From: an uncultured Prevotellaceae bacterium
GTDB lineage: Bacteria; Bacteroidota; Bacteroidia; Bacteroidales; Bacteroidaceae
NCBI GenBank assembly: GCA_937900485.1
Contig: CALCEL010000102.1
Span: 1 to 64,000 of the forward strand
DNA length: 64,000 nt
Direction: 5' to 3'
The notes under the pieces are model-generated. The model had not been told where the DNA came from, made no database searches, and saw nothing but the letters and a program-made list of their open reading frames with translations. Position 1 is the stretch's first letter, and the number at the start of each line of letters is the position of its first letter. Positions 61,820-64,000 of the stretch are shown here, one piece after another. A program made the translations under genes and the position numbers.

Positions 61820-62977
61820 ATGAGTTTAGGTTTTTCAACAAGGGCTATTCACAATGGTGAAGAACCCGATTTCAGAGAAGGTGCAAGCGGTGATGTCGCT
61901 GTTCCTATACATTTGTCCACAACATTTGCGCGTTTGAAGGCAGGAAACCCTACTGCTGGGTACGAGTATACACGCAGTCTTAATCCAACCCGAAAGGCGT
62001 TGGAGGAGAAATTGGCGGCGTTGGACGGCGCTAAGTATGGATTGGCTTTTTCTTCCGGCTTGGCAGCTGCCTCTACTTTGATTATATCTCTTCTGAAGGC
62101 AGGAGACAATGTTATAGGCTTTGATGATTTGTATGGCGGTACGAGACGTTTGTTGAGTAATGTGTTCGTGAATTTCAACATATCGGTTTCGTATGTTGAC
62201 GCTACAGTTCCCGAAAATGTGGAAAAGGCAATAAGTCCAGAATCCAGACTGATTTGGATTGAGACACCGACTAATCCATTGCTGAAGATTGCAGATATTC
62301 GTGCTATTGCCGCAATAGCGAAGAAACATGGACTCATTTTGGTGGTTGACAACACGTTCCTGTCGCCTTACTTCCAGAAACCACTTGAACTGGGAGCGGA
62401 CGTGGTGGTATATAGTACGACAAAGTATATTGGAGGTCACAGTGATGTTTTGGGCGGTTCTATCGTCTTGAACGATAAGCAACTGTATGAAAAGATCGCA
62501 TACAACCAAAATGCCGTCGGAGCAGTGCTTTCTCCATTTGATAGTTACTTGACATTACGTGGAGCTAAAACCCTTTCTGTACGAATGGAGCAGCATCAAA
62601 GAAATGCGTTGGCTTTGGCAGAATTTCTTCAAAAGCAGAAAAAAGTGAAACGAGTGCTCTATCCGGGATTGAAGGAACATCCACACCATGATATTGCTGT
62701 TGCTCAGACTTCTGGCTTTGGCGGTGTCCTCTCGTTTGAACTTGAGGGAACGCTCGAGGATGCGGAGAGTTTCCTGTCAAAACTAAAACTTTTTTCAACT
62801 GCGGAAAGTCTTGGTGGCGTAGAGAGCTTGGTGGAAATTCCCGCAATTATGACTCATGCCTCAGTACCGAAAGATGTACGAGAAATAAACGGTATTTCTG
62901 ATACTTTGATTCGCGTCTCTGTAGGGATTGAGAATACGGAAGACCTGATGGAGGATTTCAGAAATGCTTTAGAATGA
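61820..62977 (+). CDS. Cystathionine gamma-lyase-like PLP enzyme
   Basis: 385 residues from the ATG at 61820; a GTG at 61805 is possible. Fold type I Cys/Met-metabolism family: GYEYTRSLNPTRKALEEKLA, ASTLIISLLKAGDNVIGFDD, IETPTNPLLKIADI, VYSTTKYIGGHSDV with PLP Lys202, and GGVESLVEIPAIMTHASVP, with the Glu typical of gamma-lyase rather than synthase, then ISDTLIRVSVGIE. It would split cystathionine to cysteine, 2-oxobutyrate and ammonia. With the gene before it, it completes reverse transsulfuration. Confidence 0.87.
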   Translation: MSLGFSTRAIHNGEEPDFREGASGDVAVPIHLSTTFARLKAGNPTAGYEYTRSLNPTRKALEEKLAALDGAKYGLAFSSGLAAASTLIISLLKAGDNVIGFDDLYGGTRRLLSNVFVNFNISVSYVDATVPENVEKAISPESRLIWIETPTNPLLKIADIRAIAAIAKKHGLILVVDNTFLSPYFQKPLELGADVVVYSTTKYIGGHSDVLGGSIVLNDKQLYEKIAYNQNAVGAVLSPFDSYLTLRGAKTLSVRMEQHQRNALALAEFLQKQKKVKRVLYPGLKEHPHHDIAVAQTSGFGGVLSFELEGTLEDAESFLSKLKLFSTAESLGGVESLVEIPAIMTHASVPKDVREINGISDTLIRVSVGIENTEDLMEDFRNALE

Positions 62978-63077
62978 TAATGTTTTTATAGAGCACAATT
63001 AGCAAACCATTAAAAACACCATTATCGGCTGACAGTTTCTGTCTGTTGTATATACAAGTCTGTGATATTTGTTCATA

Positions 63078-63196
63078 TGTCCAAGTGTCAGACTTTCTAC
63101 GTAACCGTCCCTATTAGACGTTCAAGCAAGGACGTCCAACATCAAATCTGATGTTGGACGTATTTGCTTTTTTTGCATGAACGTCTTATTTGGGAT
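63078..63196. repeat. Right palindromic element flanking the island
   Basis: ACGTCCAACATCA (63132-63144) pairs with TGATGTTGGACGT (63149-63161). An outer pair, CCCTATTAGACGTTCA and TGAACGTCTTATTTGGG, extends the palindrome to about 63109-63196. TCAGACTTTCTACGTAACCG upstream matches the left element (53401-53502) with small changes. Both could be REP-like or ends of a former mobile unit. Confidence 0.75.
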
Positions 63197-63276
63197 GATT
63201 ACATACCTTTATAATTAACTAAGTTTCTTGTCTAGCGCGCATAGGTTCCGTGTAGATTCCGCAAGTTAAGGTGAGA

Positions 63277-63317
63277 ATAAAAAACGTGACACCACATCGT
63301 GATGTCACGTTTTTTAT
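63277..63317 (-). terminator. Terminator of the PpiD-like gene
   Basis: ATAAAAAACGTGACA (63277-63291) and TGTCACGTTTTTTAT (63303-63317) form a perfect 15-bp stem, 20 bases past the stop on the minus strand. Confidence 0.88.
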
Positions 63318-63336
63318 TTGCTTATCTAAAAGGAAA

Positions 63337-64000
63337 TTAGAAGAACTTATATCTTGTATCCTTGACGTCTGCCTTCTTAGCCAAGACTGGCATGATGCCG
63401 TAGAATGTAGAGCGTGAGTTGTTCTGTGCGACAGATGTCTGCTCAGTCTTCACGTCAAACTTCTCAGCAGTCTTAGTCTTGTTGATTACCTGCAGCATGT
63501 AGACACCCATGTTACCCTTCACTGGTCCTGCAAACTTGCCGTTGTCAGTCTTAGCAGCAGCAGCGCTGAGCACAGGCTCGCTTGCGTTGATAGAGCGTAC
63601 GAATGTAGGTGCTGCGAATGTGATGTTGCGTACTGTGTCGCAAACAGCGTTCTTAACCTTAGAAGCCTCGCTGAATGACTTGACGTTCTTGACGTCGGCG
63701 AGTACCTTCTCGGCCTTCTTCTCATTCATGAGCTGCTGTTTGATGTATTCCTTGACCTTGTCGATAGAGTAGTAGCCCTCCTCGTTGACACCTGTGAGTG
63801 CCACAACCATGAGGTGGTCGTGGTTTCCGCAGTCGTAAATCTGTGAGATCTCGCCGACCTTAGCCTCGTCGAACACCCAACGGAGTGCGTCGTGTGTACC
63901 CTTGATGTTGTAGATGTTGTGTGCGGCACTGCTCATGTTCTCAGCAGGATAGATTGAGTAACCCTTTTTAGCTGCGTTAGCCTCAAGACCCTCTACTGTC
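63337..64000 (-). CDS. PpiD/SurA-like peptidylprolyl isomerase, C-terminal part
   Basis: The reading frame is open to the window edge, so only the last 220 or so residues are seen. They include a parvulin-like remainder (GTHDALRWVFDEAKVGEISQ, IYDCGNHDHLMVVALTGVNE) and a C-terminal chaperone-like stretch with GKFAGPVKGNMGVYMLQVIN. Bacteroidota homologues have an N-terminal membrane anchor and SurA-like domains, outside the window. Envelope protein folding. Confidence 0.8.
   Translation of the reverse strand, partial: TVEGLEANAAKKGYSIYPAENMSSAAHNIYNIKGTHDALRWVFDEAKVGEISQIYDCGNHDHLMVVALTGVNEEGYYSIDKVKEYIKQQLMNEKKAEKVLADVKNVKSFSEASKVKNAVCDTVRNITFAAPTFVRSINASEPVLSAAAAKTDNGKFAGPVKGNMGVYMLQVINKTKTAEKFDVKTEQTSVAQNNSRSTFYGIMPVLAKKADVKDTRYKFF

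Larger units (their letters stand above)
62978..63336. other. Right junction of the nitrogenase-like island
   Basis: About 360 bases without a gene. It contains a palindromic element (63078-63196) related to the left one, and the terminator of the minus-strand isomerase gene (63277-63317). Nothing else recognised. Confidence 0.6.

Noticed and set aside
53980..62977. True N2-fixing nitrogenase
   Set aside because: No nifEN or nifV in the operon, and the residues for cofactor ligation and N2 reduction in the D subunit differ by hand alignment.
1..64000. CRISPR array or prophage
   Set aside because: No regularly spaced repeats with unique spacers, and no phage structural, integrase or lysis genes were seen.

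Overview
The window looks like a chromosomal segment of a Bacteroidota bacterium, most likely in or near Prevotellaceae. The signs are Bacteroidota-type promoters (TTTG about 19-20 nt upstream of TAnnTTTG) in front of tRNAs and operons, few Shine-Dalgarno sequences, and gene neighbourhoods typical of the phylum: pheA / aminotransferase / DAHP synthase-chorismate mutase / tyrA, serC-serA-DUF1015, an ECF sigma gene with a small membrane partner, GIN-domain lipoprotein, helix-hairpin-helix beta-barrel protein, EFR1-type ferredoxin, and TPR-AraC membrane regulators.

Layout. 0.6-5.3 kb (+): a phosphodiesterase, a DMP19-like gene overlapping smpB, and a B12-dependent methionine synthase without the usual C-terminal reactivation domain. 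5.5-7.7 kb (-): cupin, FemAB-like acyltransferase, mazG. 7.8-8.2 kb: tRNA-Ser and two identical tRNA-Glu. 8.4-11.5 kb (-): trpS and an envelope protein. 11.9-15.9 kb (+): recJ-recQ-TPR. 16.7-20.8 kb (-): aromatic amino acid operon preceded by a Phe/Tyr-rich leader peptide and an attenuator. 21-24.2 kb (-): GIN-domain lipoprotein and a GntR/permease/ATPase ABC module. 24.4-28 kb: Nif3-like, zinc-ribbon coiled-coil, HsdR_N-like, holA. 28.1-29.4 kb: a very AT-rich stretch without genes, then an HTH gene and tRNA-Arg. 31.2-33.8 kb: clpS-clpA. 33.8-35.4 kb (-): Spy-like protein, anti-sigma candidate, ECF sigma factor. 35.6-39.2 kb (-): phosphoglucomutase and a C69 dipeptidase. 39.5-43.1 kb (+): two tandem TPR/AraC regulators. 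43.7-47.1 kb (-): tRNA-His, folD, ffh, DedA. 47.4-53.3 kb (+): corA, EFR1 protein, serC, serA, DUF1015, YigZ. At the right edge is the C-terminal part of a PpiD/SurA-like isomerase (-).

The main discovery is 54.0-63.0 kb (+): a nitrogenase-like operon in the order cysK - nifB-like - nifX-like - nifH - nifX-like - nifD-like - nifK-like - cystathionine beta-synthase-like - cystathionine gamma-lyase-like. The Fe-protein is almost canonical. The D and K subunits keep the P-cluster cysteines, and D keeps the cofactor cysteine. By hand alignment D lacks the FeMo-co histidine and the residues known to be needed for N2 reduction. nifE, nifN and nifV are absent. The B-H-D-K order resembles the methylthio-alkane reductase (Mar) operon of Rhodospirillum rubrum, and the sulfur-amino-acid genes on both sides point to sulfur metabolism rather than N2 fixation. 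The cluster is bracketed by related palindromic elements with an IS66-like transposase relic at its left side, and it seems somewhat more AT-rich than its surroundings, which suggests acquisition.

Two other items stand out. One is the complete ribosome-mediated attenuator before pheA. The other is a roughly 290-bp interspersed repeat with a long internal inverted repeat, present in three near-complete copies and one partial copy in gene-free gaps.
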